A DNA stretch of 64,000 nt from Methylacidiphilum kamchatkense Kam1 (GTDB lineage Bacteria > Verrucomicrobiota > Verrucomicrobiia > Methylacidiphilales > Methylacidiphilaceae): the NCBI RefSeq assembly GCF_007475525.1, contig NZ_CP037899.1, positions 372,001-436,000 of the forward strand, written 5' to 3'. The position numbers were made by a program, and so were the translations under genes. Positions 28,677 through 38,454 of this stretch are shown here, piece after piece (positions within the stretch are counted from its first letter, which is position 1; the number at the start of each line of letters is the position of its first letter). The notes beneath the pieces are model-generated. The model made no database searches. It was given only the letters and a program-made list of their open reading frames with translations, and had not been told where the DNA came from.

Positions 28677-29549
28677 TTGAAAAGCTACTGGGTCAAGCTG
28701 AAAAATCTTCTTGAGCTTGTAAAGTTTTCTCACACCCTTTTTGCCCTGCCTTTTGCCTTGAGTTCCATGATAGTCGCAGCCTGGGGGTTGCCTTCCTTAA
28801 GGATTTTAATTGGTATTCTCTTCTGTATGATAGCCGCTAGGACAATGGCTATGGCCTTCAATCGTTATCTCGATTGGGAGTATGATAAACAAAATCCCAG
28901 AACCCAGAATAGATCAAAATTGGCGACCAAAAGACAAATCCTTATCTTAGGAATCATTTCGCTAGTAATTTTTGAAATCAGTGCAGCCTCGCTGAATTTC
29001 CTTTGTTTTGCCTTATCGCCTGTGGCTGCTTTTTTGATTGTATTCTATTCTTTTACAAAGCGGTTTAGTCCTTATTCTCATGCCGTACTTGGAGTCTGCC
29101 TTAGTCTTGCCCCTCTTGGAGCATGGGCTGCCGTCAAAGGCTCCTTTGCCAGCATGCTTCCGTTTTTGCTTTCTTTAGCTGTCTTTTTCTGGACTTTTGG
29201 TTTTGATATCATTTATGCTTTGCAGGATGTGGAATTTGATAGGCGCTTTGGTTTATATTCGTTGCCGGCTCAATTTGGAGAAGATTTATCATTGAAAATA
29301 GCGGCTCTTTTACATTTTCTGGCATGGATAGGATGGGCTTTTTTTGGATTCATCGGAGGACTGCGATGGCCTTATTGGATAGCCCTTGGGGTGGTTGCTT
29401 GTATTCTTGGGTCTGAACATGTGATGAGTAGAAAAAGAGAGCAAGCTAAAATAGAAAAAATATTTTTTGAACTCAATGCCTGGGTTAGCGTGTTTATTTT
29501 TATAGGAATCCTTCTTAGTATTGGAATACAAGGATATGGAAAACAATGA
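28677..29549 (+). CDS. UbiA-family polyprenyltransferase (MqnP-like)
   Basis: A 290-residue integral membrane enzyme with about eight hydrophobic helices. The two Asp-rich prenyl-diphosphate motifs are visible: NRYLDWEYDKQNPRT (about 62-76) and DIIYALQDVEFDRR (about 179-192). Given its place between ubiX and mqnE, it most likely attaches the polyprenyl tail to the 1,4-dihydroxy-6-naphthoate-type precursor (MqnP role). The TTG start is supported by AAGGAG eight bases upstream. The end overlaps mqnE by 14 bases. Confidence 0.92.
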   Translation: MKSYWVKLKNLLELVKFSHTLFALPFALSSMIVAAWGLPSLRILIGILFCMIAARTMAMAFNRYLDWEYDKQNPRTQNRSKLATKRQILILGIISLVIFEISAASLNFLCFALSPVAAFLIVFYSFTKRFSPYSHAVLGVCLSLAPLGAWAAVKGSFASMLPFLLSLAVFFWTFGFDIIYALQDVEFDRRFGLYSLPAQFGEDLSLKIAALLHFLAWIGWAFFGFIGGLRWPYWIALGVVACILGSEHVMSRKREQAKIEKIFFELNAWVSVFIFIGILLSIGIQGYGKQ

Positions 29550-30747
29550 GAGAGACTATAGAAGATTGTTTGATCGGTCGATTCGCCTTGGGTTAACAGA
29601 TCTCCTAGAGAAGGTTAATGAGGGACAGAGACTAAATTTTAAAGATGCCCTCCGTCTTTACCAATGCGAAGATCTCAATTTTTTAGGAGCAGTTGCTGAT
29701 CGTGTTGCAAGAAAAAAGAATGGAGAGCGGGTCAGTTATATTCTGAACCGTTACTTGAACTATTCAAACATCTGCATTTTAAGCTGCCAATTCTGTGCCT
29801 TTTATAGGCGGGAAAACCAACCTGGATCCTTTACTGAATCAATAGAGCAACTTGTTAATGAAGCAGAAGAAGCAGCAGTCAAGGGTGCAACAGAAGTGCA
29901 TTGTGTCGGTGGGCTGCATCCAAAACTTCCCTATTCCTATTACCTTGAGTTGGTCCGTGCCATTAAACAAAGAGTTCCTCAAATGATGATGAAAGCTTTC
30001 ACGGCTGTCGAAATACGGCATTTAGCAAAAAGAATTGCCAAAAAGCCTATTGTGGAAGTCCTTCATGATCTAGCATCAGCAGGCCTGGATGCTTTGACAG
30101 GAGGCGGGGCTGAGATATTTGATGCAGAGGTACGCCGTCAAATCTGTTTAGGGAAGGAATCGGCTGAGGAATGGATGGAAGTTCATCGCCTTTGGCATAA
30201 TCTAGGGAAAAAAAGTACGGCGACGATGCTTTTTGGTCATGTGGAAACATTCCCCCAACGTATCGATCATTTGTTTAGGCTTAGGGATCTACAAGAAGAA
30301 ACGGGCGGATTCTGTGCCTTCATTCCTTTTGCCTTCGAACCAGCCAATACGAAACTGAGTCATATTCGAAAGACGTCCGGTGTAGATTTTTTGAAGACGA
30401 TTGCGCTCAGTAGGCTTTGTTTGGATAACTTTGACCATATTACTGCCTACTGGATTAGTTCTGGCATGGCGATAGGAGAACTCGCTTTAAATTTTGGAGC
30501 GGATGATTTGCATGGCACAATCGAAAAAGAAAAAATATTCCACATGGCCGGAGCCAATACACCGCCAGGACAAACGGTTGACGCCCTAAAAAAGGCCATT
30601 GAAAACGCAGGCAAAATCCCCGTGCGTCGGGATACCTATTACCGTATCATCGAACCGATTTCTTTGCGAAACTCTGAAAACGGTTCATTCAATCCATCTA
30701 AAGACAAAGTCAAGAATAATCAGGAAATACTCCGGAAAATCCCTTAG
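29536..30747 (+). CDS. mqnE: aminodeoxyfutalosine synthase (radical SAM)
   Basis: About 403 residues. The radical SAM cluster motif is in CILSCQFCAFYRR (about residue 80). The segments TEVHCVGGLHPKLP, LDALTGGGAEIFDAEVRRQIC and TATMLFGHVE distinguish MqnE from MqnC, of which a separate copy is encoded at 13.6 kb. It joins 3-enolpyruvyl-benzoate (MqnA product) to SAM to give aminodeoxyfutalosine. The ATG at 29536 is preferred to the in-frame TTG at 29521 because AAGGA lies just upstream, though the spacing is short. Confidence 0.94.
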   Translation: MENNERDYRRLFDRSIRLGLTDLLEKVNEGQRLNFKDALRLYQCEDLNFLGAVADRVARKKNGERVSYILNRYLNYSNICILSCQFCAFYRRENQPGSFTESIEQLVNEAEEAAVKGATEVHCVGGLHPKLPYSYYLELVRAIKQRVPQMMMKAFTAVEIRHLAKRIAKKPIVEVLHDLASAGLDALTGGGAEIFDAEVRRQICLGKESAEEWMEVHRLWHNLGKKSTATMLFGHVETFPQRIDHLFRLRDLQEETGGFCAFIPFAFEPANTKLSHIRKTSGVDFLKTIALSRLCLDNFDHITAYWISSGMAIGELALNFGADDLHGTIEKEKIFHMAGANTPPGQTVDALKKAIENAGKIPVRRDTYYRIIEPISLRNSENGSFNPSKDKVKNNQEILRKIP

Positions 30748-30811
30748 CTTTTGTTTGCAAGAATTTGCTTGTAATGGTATTTTGTAATAAAAAAAAATTG
30801 TATATCTTCTT

Positions 30812-32874
30812 ATGCCAAAATCATCGATGCCATTTCCAAAAATGAAAAAAAATACGTCCTCAAGAAGGAATGATCCATCGAAAAACGAACCCGGTGGAGA
30901 ATCCAATTGGAAAGGGTTTCTTTTTTTTCTAGTATCCATTCTCTTTGTGGTCCTTGCGTATTATGTTAGTGTCAATCAGGGGCCAGGGATAGAACAGAAA
31001 TCCCTTCCTCAATTAACACGACTTTTGGACCAAGGAAGGGTAAAGTCCTTAGTGTTTGTACGAGATACCTCTACCGGTCAGACTTTTCTGGAGGGAAGGT
31101 ATACACGACCTGCAGGGCCAACAGAAAACGCTGAAATCATTGTCCCTTTTAGAACTGTTGTTGATTTAGAGTTTAACAGAGACTTAAAACAATTTCTTGC
31201 CTCTAAGGGCTTTCCTGAGATTGATGTCAAAGTCGTTCATAATTTTTGGGGACAGGCTTTTTTAAGTGTGCTGCCTTTTTTGCTCTTTATATTGGCTCTC
31301 TATTTTCTTTTTCGCCAACAGATCCGGATGGCTGGAAGAGGTGCTTTTAGTTTTGGAAAGAGTCGAGCCAGACTTTTAAGTGGTGGTAAAACAAAGGTCA
31401 CTTTTAAAGATGTGGCTGGAGTCGAAGAGGCAAAAGAGGAGGTCCAGGAATTAGTAGAATTTCTTAAGGACCCCAAGAAGTTTCAAAAACTTGGGGGAAG
31501 AATTCCTAAAGGGGTTCTAATGGTAGGCCCTCCAGGAACAGGCAAGACCCTCTTAGCAAAAGCTATTGCAGGGGAAGCGGATGTTCCTTTTTTCAGTATC
31601 AGTGGTTCTGACTTCGTTGAAATGTTTGTGGGGGTTGGAGCTTCGCGAGTTCGTGATATGTTCGAGCAAGCCAGGCGTCATGCACCTTGTATTGTGTTCA
31701 TTGATGAAATTGATGCCGTAGGTCGAGCCCGTGGCACTGGACTTGGAGGTGGGCATGATGAAAGGGAACAAACATTAAATGCCCTTCTTGTGGAGATGGA
31801 TGGTATCGAATCGCAAGAAGGAGTCATTGTCATTGCGGCAACGAATAGAAAGGATGTTCTAGATCCTGCGTTGTTGCGGCCTGGAAGATTCGATAGGGAA
31901 GTGCGCGTCAATCTTCCTGACATTCGTGGACGGGAACAGATTCTTAGAGTGCATGCACAGAAAATTAAGCTTTCTAAGAGTGCAGATCTGACCGCTCTGG
32001 CAAGAGGAACTCCAGGATTTTCAGGAGCCGAACTGGCTAACTTAATCAATGAGGCGGCTCTTATTGCAGCTAAGAAAGGCAAAGAGAGCGTGGACCAGCC
32101 TGATTTAGAAGAAGCCAGAGATAAAGTTAGATGGGGAAAGGAGCGGAGGAGTCTTGCGATGAGTGAAGAAGAGCGTAAGACGACCGCTTATCATGAGGCC
32201 GGTCATGCCGTACTTAATGTCCTGTTGGAAAATACCGATCCTATCCATAAAGTTACCATCATTCCCAGAGGCCCGGCTCTTGGTGTGACAATGATGCTTC
32301 CGGCTTCTGATAAATACAATGCCCGAAAGAAAGAGGTCCTTGATGATCTTTGTGTGGCAATGGGAGGAAGAGTGGCTGAAGAGGTGTTTCTTGGAGATAT
32401 TTCCAGTGGGGCCAGTGGGGACATTCGCCAAGCCACATGGTATGCTCGCAAGATGGTTTGTGAATGGGGAATGAGTGAAAAACTGGGGATGGTTCATTAT
32501 TCCGATGATTCTTCAATGGTTTTTCTTGGGAGAGAGCTGGGAACTGCTAGGGGTATAGTGAAGCGACTGCACGTGCTATTGACCATGAAGTCCAACATTT
32601 TATTCAGACAGCTTACGAAAAGGCTAAAAGGATCATTCTTGAGCATAAAGACAAAGTAGAAGCATTAGCTCAAGCCCTTCTCGAATATGAGACACTCAAT
32701 GCCGAGCAGGTGATTGAGATTGTTAAAACCGGGAAGATGACCAATCCGCCACCAAAGAATACACCCTCTTTGCCCTCTAACAATGTGGCTGAGTCGACGC
32801 AGAATCCTACGCGACAAGAAGAAGCAAGAAAAAATGATGGGCTTTTACCCGGTCTTGAAGGAGCTCCCGCTTGA
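30812..32874 (+). CDS. ftsH: ATP-dependent zinc metalloprotease FtsH (one apparent frameshift)
   Basis: About 687 residues after restoring one G in the G4 run at 32550-32553. Without it the protein would end at 32659 in a non-homologous basic tail. Two membrane helices (about 36-54 and 150-168) flank a periplasmic domain. The AAA domain has Walker A GPPGTGKT (239-246), Walker [10 protein letters not shown] (293-301) and the second region of homology. The zinc protease motif HEAGH is at 461-465, with downstream [11 protein letters not shown]. The restored frame continues [14 protein letters not shown] and ends with a Pro/Asn-rich tail. FtsH degrades misfolded membrane proteins and regulators such as LpxC. 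A terminator hairpin follows. Confidence 0.92.
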
Positions 32875-32989
32875 TTGTTGTTAGGGAAGGATGGTAGCTG
32901 AACTGATATCAGGACAGCGCACTATAGGAGCGTCCTGGCCACTCCTTATAGGGGAGGGAACAATCTCTTTTCTTTATTCATCGTCTGAT

Positions 32990-33014
32990 AAATCCTTTCT
33001 TTGAGAAAGGATTT
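32990..33014. terminator. perfect hairpin downstream of ftsH
   Basis: Eleven-base arms (aaatcctttct and its exact complement) enclose a three-base loop. On the plus strand the stem ends in a short T stretch (attttc). It sits between ftsH (plus) and the beta-propeller gene (minus), where it could end both transcripts. It lies about 115 bases past the ftsH stop. Confidence 0.65.
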
Positions 33015-33161
33015 TCAAAAAACGGAGAGTTTTATGCCTTGTACGGATGAGGCTGCCTACTAAGCCCTTGGTTGTATCTTCATGGAGCTTCAGTCTTAAA
33101 GCGCTTCATGCCTTCTATCGAGAAAAAAGACGGTCATTCTCAACCCTGGATTTGTGAACTA

Positions 33162-35315
33162 TTAATTGCTAATCAAAGCATTAGAAATGTTGCCACTTTC
33201 ATCTTCGGCACGGATGAAGAGGATTTTCTTTTCAGCAGACAAGGGAATGAAAAACTCTTCCTTTTGAAAATCTAGAATGCCTTCTTTAGGATAGAGGGAG
33301 GTAAAATTTTTCCCATCTTCGGAGATTTCCACTGTTTTTAATCCGCTTCCTTCATCTGATACAGCAATGTTCACTCCACTTGTCGATTTATTTAGGATCC
33401 GAATCTTTGGCGGTGTGTTATCGACAAAAAATGGTCTACTTTCTAGAGTTGATGTCAAACCCATGCCTAAAGGATTATCCTTTTCGTCAGAAGCTTCAAT
33501 TTTTAAGACGTAGAATCCATCAGGCCATCCAGTCGTATCCCAACTGAAAAGGCTTTCTTCCAAATCTTTAACTAGCAATGTCCATTGGCTAGAGGACTGA
33601 GGTCTAAAATAAATGCTGTATTTCAGGTTATCACCATCAGGGTCAATAGCTTTCCAAACGACTGTACGCAACCCTCGACTTTCCTTAAGTTGAAAACGAG
33701 CTGGCATGCCTTGGCTTTCAAAATCAGAAAGCTTCTCATCGTGAGAGAGGAGCTGATCAAGAGTTTTAGTTGGAGGCGGTGGGGGAGGCATGGTCAAACC
33801 GGTGTAAGAAATGCCCGAGGGAAGGATTTTTAGCAGTTCAATTTTAGGGGGAATATTGTCAGGAAGGCAAGCAATCTCCACGCGGCTGACTTTCGCATTT
33901 TTCCCAAGTCTTAATTCAAACTGCAAAAATCTCCCACTGGGACTTACACAATGATCAGCAACAAGCGGTTGCCAGTCATACCAACCAGCTTCCGTTCTAT
34001 GTGTATTACCGGTTCTGGTAAGCACCTCTACATTCCCTTCTTTTTCCACTTTGATAGAACCCCATTTAGCCATTGAACCAGCGTCAATTGGCCATGAACG
34101 ATAGACTGCTTCCCTTTCCCGTTGCGTTTCTTCCATCAAATAAATATGAACAGGATTGCTCGAAGCAATAAATAGCTGCCTACCAGATAAAGCAAAGGCA
34201 TTATTTTGATTAGAACCTGTTTTTAGCAGTTTATCCATTTTCCCGTTGGAATCAATGGAGTAGATATAACCACCGGAATCCGAACCGATAAGAAGCCTAT
34301 TTTGAAACCAAAGAATGTTGAAGACGAAATCCTTACTACTCCAAATTGGATAGGGAACGCCAGTCTTTTCTATTTTCCAGATTTCTGAAAGTCTCGGGGG
34401 AATTGTTGGTTTGATGGAGACAAGGGGCAATGTCTTTGAGCTGGGATATTCTTTAGCCTCCTCCATTTCTCCGCCACCTTCCATCCAACTGCCTTCTGGA
34501 AAAAACTGAGGGTTCTCCTGAGGCAATGGATTTTGTATCCTAGATGGTTTTTTCTTCCCAACTGCAGAAAAATAAACTGTGCCGTTATCTGCTGCTACAA
34601 GACTGTTAATTTCCTCCTTTTCAGGATCCACAAACAGAACCGATTTGCCTCCTGGAAAGATCTTATAAATAGCCCCTCTGTTTGCTGTCCCTGCAAGTAG
34701 CGTTCCTTCCGAATAAAAAAGCAAACAGCGAGCATGCGTCTCATTTAGAGTTGCATACACTTCTCCTTTTCCATCTGGAGTCAATTTATAAATTCTTCCT
34801 CCAGTCCCTGTCCCGACATACATGTTAGATTTGTCATCGAAAATAATACTCCAGATGTATTTTTCTTTTGGATCGAAAAAAACTTCGAACTGACCGTTCT
34901 GCTTGATTTTATAGATTTTACCGTCAGGGGAAGTCCCAACAAAAATTTCTCCTTTGTTGTTCATGGCTAAAGCCGAAATGTTGCCTTCAGGGAATTTGGC
35001 AACCAATTGATAGGAGCTATTTTTTTGTATTCGGAATAGTTTTCCTTCAGGAGATGTCCCGACTAGACAGGCATCCATACCATCAGCTAAAATTGACCAG
35101 GCTTGTTCAGCAGGAAGGCTGGCAATCTTTTCGATATAAGGTGAAGGAACAAGAGAGCCTTCAGCTTTTATCTCCACACTTTCTGAAATGCCTTGAGCAA
35201 AATCATTATAGCTATCTAAAACAATCCTTTGAGGATGAATTGCTCGTAATGTGCTTATAATGGTAAAAAAAACCAAAATGACAAGTGTTGGTGAGTGCTT
35301 AGAGAAAAAATTCAT
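33162..35315 (-). CDS. exported beta-propeller repeat protein
   Basis: A 717-residue protein with an N-terminal signal sequence (hydrophobic 9-25). At least four copies of a roughly 41-residue repeat follow, each with the form GTxPxGxIYKI (about 85-96, 125-137, 166-178 and 207-219), which indicates a beta-propeller of the WD40/NHL/SMP-30 kind. A proline-rich spacer PPPPPP is near 510. The C-terminal region has beta-sandwich features (FSWDTTGWPDGFYVLKIEA). Such proteins are common in Verrucomicrobia and have no fixed role; scaffold or sugar/protein binding in the periplasm is likely. The next genes on this strand, a haem peroxidase and a peptidase, are also exported. Confidence 0.75.
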   Translation of the reverse strand: MNFFSKHSPTLVILVFFTIISTLRAIHPQRIVLDSYNDFAQGISESVEIKAEGSLVPSPYIEKIASLPAEQAWSILADGMDACLVGTSPEGKLFRIQKNSSYQLVAKFPEGNISALAMNNKGEIFVGTSPDGKIYKIKQNGQFEVFFDPKEKYIWSIIFDDKSNMYVGTGTGGRIYKLTPDGKGEVYATLNETHARCLLFYSEGTLLAGTANRGAIYKIFPGGKSVLFVDPEKEEINSLVAADNGTVYFSAVGKKKPSRIQNPLPQENPQFFPEGSWMEGGGEMEEAKEYPSSKTLPLVSIKPTIPPRLSEIWKIEKTGVPYPIWSSKDFVFNILWFQNRLLIGSDSGGYIYSIDSNGKMDKLLKTGSNQNNAFALSGRQLFIASSNPVHIYLMEETQREREAVYRSWPIDAGSMAKWGSIKVEKEGNVEVLTRTGNTHRTEAGWYDWQPLVADHCVSPSGRFLQFELRLGKNAKVSRVEIACLPDNIPPKIELLKILPSGISYTGLTMPPPPPPTKTLDQLLSHDEKLSDFESQGMPARFQLKESRGLRTVVWKAIDPDGDNLKYSIYFRPQSSSQWTLLVKDLEESLFSWDTTGWPDGFYVLKIEASDEKDNPLGMGLTSTLESRPFFVDNTPPKIRILNKSTSGVNIAVSDEGSGLKTVEISEDGKNFTSLYPKEGILDFQKEEFFIPLSAEKKILFIRAEDESGNISNALISN

Positions 35316-35468
35316 TTAAAAAGACACTTTTTTACATCTTTTTCCTTCCCAATCCTTTGCTCTTTATTCGGGCAAACTGCAAGAAGAACGAGTCGCTTTT
35401 TCAGCTACACACAAAAAATAGAACGGCAAGCGACCAAAGTTTTATTATATTTCAGTCGAGTTTTTTTG

Positions 35469-36500
35469 TTAAGGCATTGGCTTAGGAGTCTTCGCAGTGG
35501 AGGGCGGCAAATTAGGTAAGGTGATTTGCAATGGAGGTTCTGCAGCAAGGCTCCCTAAAAAACTAACAATTTTCTTCACTTCATCCTCACTTAGATTTTT
35601 TCCAAGCTGCACATACCCCATGGTCTTTACAGCCTCTTCTAAAGACCAGACACGCCCATTATTGAAATACGGAGCTGTTTTCGTAATGTTCCGTAAAGAG
35701 GGAACTTTAAAAACATATTTATCAGCAGGGTTTTTGGTGACTTCAAACCTCCCTAAATCCTGTAGCCATTCCACCTTGTGGACCAGTCCAAATTTTTGAA
35801 ACATTCCTCCGCCAATATCTGTTCCATTATGACAAGTAATGCACCCAGTTTGGATGAATGTCTTCAGTCCTTCTTTTTCCTCAGGACTCAATGCAGAAAG
35901 ATCGCCATCCATATACCGATCGAAGCGCGAGGGAGTTAAAAGGGTTCTTTCAAAAGCAGCGATTGCTTTTGCAACATTTTCAAAAGAGATTGGATCAGTG
36001 TCTTCAGGAAAAGCCTTATGAAACATCTCTTCATACTGTGGAATGCTCTTGAGTCTTTGTACGACTAGTTCTTTGGTTGAAGCCATCTCTTTGGGGTTAA
36101 GCATTGGTCCCATAGCTTGCTCTTCTACATCTTTAGCTCTTCCATCCCAAAATTGAGTAAATTCTAGGGCTGCATTTAAAACGGTTGGAGCATTGCGAGG
36201 ACCGATCTGCCATTTATGACCAATGGATGTCGGAAGACCGTCCACTCCACTATTGGCCAAACTGTGACAAGAGTTGCAACTGATTTTACCGCTTTTCGAA
36301 AGGCGTGGATCGAAAAAGAGATAGCGGCCTAAATTGACTTTTTCAGGAGTTACTGGATTGGCAGGGTTATCAGCTACTTTTGGCAGAATCCCAAAAATAG
36401 GTTTCACTTTGTCTGGAGAGATATCCTGAGAAAAACCTGAGAAGGTGGTTAGCAAAGAAAAACACGCTATTGAGGAGAAAACTATTTTATACTTTTGCAT
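35469..36500 (-). CDS. periplasmic di-haem cytochrome c peroxidase (CcpA/MauG family)
   Basis: A 343-residue protein with a signal peptide (ends SGFSQ). There are two CxxCH haem sites: C75-C78-H79 (SCNSCHS) and C220-C223-H224 (GCITCHN). Conserved spacer sequences such as LGRYLFFDPRLSKSGKISC and FWDGRAKDVEEQAMGP identify the bacterial di-haem peroxidase family. It reduces hydrogen peroxide to water with electrons from c-type cytochromes. The C-terminus is Pro/Thr-rich. A MauG-like modifying role is less likely because no target gene is nearby. Confidence 0.92.
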   Translation of the reverse strand: MQKYKIVFSSIACFSLLTTFSGFSQDISPDKVKPIFGILPKVADNPANPVTPEKVNLGRYLFFDPRLSKSGKISCNSCHSLANSGVDGLPTSIGHKWQIGPRNAPTVLNAALEFTQFWDGRAKDVEEQAMGPMLNPKEMASTKELVVQRLKSIPQYEEMFHKAFPEDTDPISFENVAKAIAAFERTLLTPSRFDRYMDGDLSALSPEEKEGLKTFIQTGCITCHNGTDIGGGMFQKFGLVHKVEWLQDLGRFEVTKNPADKYVFKVPSLRNITKTAPYFNNGRVWSLEEAVKTMGYVQLGKNLSEDEVKKIVSFLGSLAAEPPLQITLPNLPPSTAKTPKPMP

Positions 36501-36651
36501 CGCTGACCTCTTTTTTAATCCATTTTCGAAAAAAACGCTTCAACCAAAAACCCAAAGGAAACTGCTTAAATGCAAACTATTCAAGGCTTTATTATCTTTT
36601 GAGCGAACTGTCAAGCAATCAAAATGAAAAGATTTTAAAGAGAAATATTCT

Positions 36652-38454
36652 TCATTGGACTTCGACCTTAATGGTCTGATCGGCTAAAGCCATTCCTGGG
36701 AGTTCTATTTCAGTTTCAGTCAAAAGGAGCTCATTGTCCTGAATGGTTTTTCGTGAAATATTAGCGGTATTGGAGAGGAGTAACAAAGAAGGAGGTAAGG
36801 AAGGTAATTCATGGGCCCCACGAATTTCTCCTGGACTTTCAATAAACAATTGAATATAGAGGCAGTTGGTCTTGTGCCTTTGGTTTAAAGCATCGATGAG
36901 TTGGTGTACGTCAGTTACAGCCTGCATCTTTTTATCCAGTAGCAACTTATCCAAAATATTTCCAGAAATAACACGGATATTTAAAGGAGTAGAAGCACCG
37001 ACCGTGGGTGGGATAGGCAAGGTGATGCTTCGAAAGAGTCTTTCTCCATATTTTTCTTTGAGTTCCAATTGTAGATGAATTTGTGCAGCAGGTTGATATT
37101 TCTGGTAGTCGGAATAGATCTTTTCGACCATCCACACTTTTTCCTTTTCGGAAGAGACGACCGACAGGTCTAAAGACTTAATTTTAGGCTCGATCCAAGG
37201 TTGCTCAAAAAGGAGGCTAAGGGGCTTGGTGATCTCCACGGTCGCATCGATAAGGTCGGTATCATGCCCAGAGTAAAACCCTCCTAAGGCAAGAGGGGGA
37301 AGATTTTCGAATTGGACTTTTCCTTCGACTTTCACTGCAAAAGTACGAGAGGAATTATCCGTAGAAGATAAAGCCTCAGCAAGGGCCAGATTAACGAGCA
37401 TCGGTGAAAGTGACGGATGGGATATAAATCGGCCTTCTAGTGGCTTCATCGCTTTGTCGTTATGGATTCTGTTGACACTGTAAGAAGCCATTGTGGGAAT
37501 TGGGCCTATTTTCCCTCCAATGGCTGAAAGCCTGTCTTCCAAGATTGTCCCAATAACATTCCCAATATTAGCCAACTTATAAGGGGTTTCATAGCTGGGT
37601 ATGGTTGTAATGACTTCAGCCATCGCCATGGGCAGGTTACTTTTCCCAAAACCGAACATTGGATGACCAAAAGCCAATACATTCGTCCCATTTCTCCAAG
37701 TTAAGGTTCCTGTCCCACCGATGGAAATATCCCCTGTCATCATGACGGCTGAGACCGGAGCGCCAGGCTGTAAAGATTCAGGTTGCACCGAAGAAGCACT
37801 ACTACTAGCACCTCCCGAAACAATCAAAAAAGGAAATTGTCCCCAACCAAACCGCTTGAGATATTGTTCGAAAAGATTTTGACTTATTCCACTAACTGTC
37901 AGAGGCACAGCCAACCAATCGGTTTTCTCTTTTAGCCTTCCACCAAATCGTTGAAGCCCTAAGAGATTCCAGTTCGATCGTTGATCCACAGAGAGGTATT
38001 GGGAAGGAGAGAGCTGATTTTGGTGTTCTAATTGTTCTACCTGAAACATATCTTCTATAGGAGTAAAGCCGCAGTGGCCATCTTTTTCGAAAGAGGCAAT
38101 CCTTCGCGATAAAGCGCCCACAAGCTTCCCATCAACATAAAGAGGGCTACCACTCATTCCATGGACAGCTCCAATCACTGCGGTTTTGGGATCCACCAGT
38201 TTCGCAATGATTAAATCTAGTCCCGGACCAATGTAATTTTTTGCAATCCCAAGAATTTCTGTCTCCAAAGGCTCAATCTTCTCTCCCTGAAGAACGGTAT
38301 AAGTAATCCCTCTCATCCCAGGTTTGAGTTTGTCTTTAGGATAATATTCAGTAGGACTGAGATTAGCAGCAGAAGCAGGGCAATTGGAAGTCGCTGCAGT
38401 AAATGGAACTAAAGGAATCAAAAAGAGCAAAGCCAAACGTAGCAGTACAGTCAT
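36652..38454 (-). CDS. SpoIVB-type S55 peptidase-domain protein
   Basis: A 600-residue exported protein (signal peptide about 1-22). The N-terminal third has the S55 fold: KPGMRGITYTVLQG, then AVHGMSGSPLY (96-106), in which the serine of the GMSGSP block is the predicted nucleophile, then GHCGFTPIEDM. The second part carries GGTGTLTWRNGTNVLAFGHPM. The family is named after the sporulation signalling protease SpoIVB, but verrucomicrobia do not sporulate by that pathway. The protein is probably an envelope protease or serine-protease-like scaffold. Its start overlaps the hemL stop by 4 bases. Confidence 0.85.
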   Translation of the reverse strand: MTVLLRLALLFLIPLVPFTAATSNCPASAANLSPTEYYPKDKLKPGMRGITYTVLQGEKIEPLETEILGIAKNYIGPGLDLIIAKLVDPKTAVIGAVHGMSGSPLYVDGKLVGALSRRIASFEKDGHCGFTPIEDMFQVEQLEHQNQLSPSQYLSVDQRSNWNLLGLQRFGGRLKEKTDWLAVPLTVSGISQNLFEQYLKRFGWGQFPFLIVSGGASSSASSVQPESLQPGAPVSAVMMTGDISIGGTGTLTWRNGTNVLAFGHPMFGFGKSNLPMAMAEVITTIPSYETPYKLANIGNVIGTILEDRLSAIGGKIGPIPTMASYSVNRIHNDKAMKPLEGRFISHPSLSPMLVNLALAEALSSTDNSSRTFAVKVEGKVQFENLPPLALGGFYSGHDTDLIDATVEITKPLSLLFEQPWIEPKIKSLDLSVVSSEKEKVWMVEKIYSDYQKYQPAAQIHLQLELKEKYGERLFRSITLPIPPTVGASTPLNIRVISGNILDKLLLDKKMQAVTDVHQLIDALNQRHKTNCLYIQLFIESPGEIRGAHELPSLPPSLLLLSNTANISRKTIQDNELLLTETEIELPGMALADQTIKVEVQ

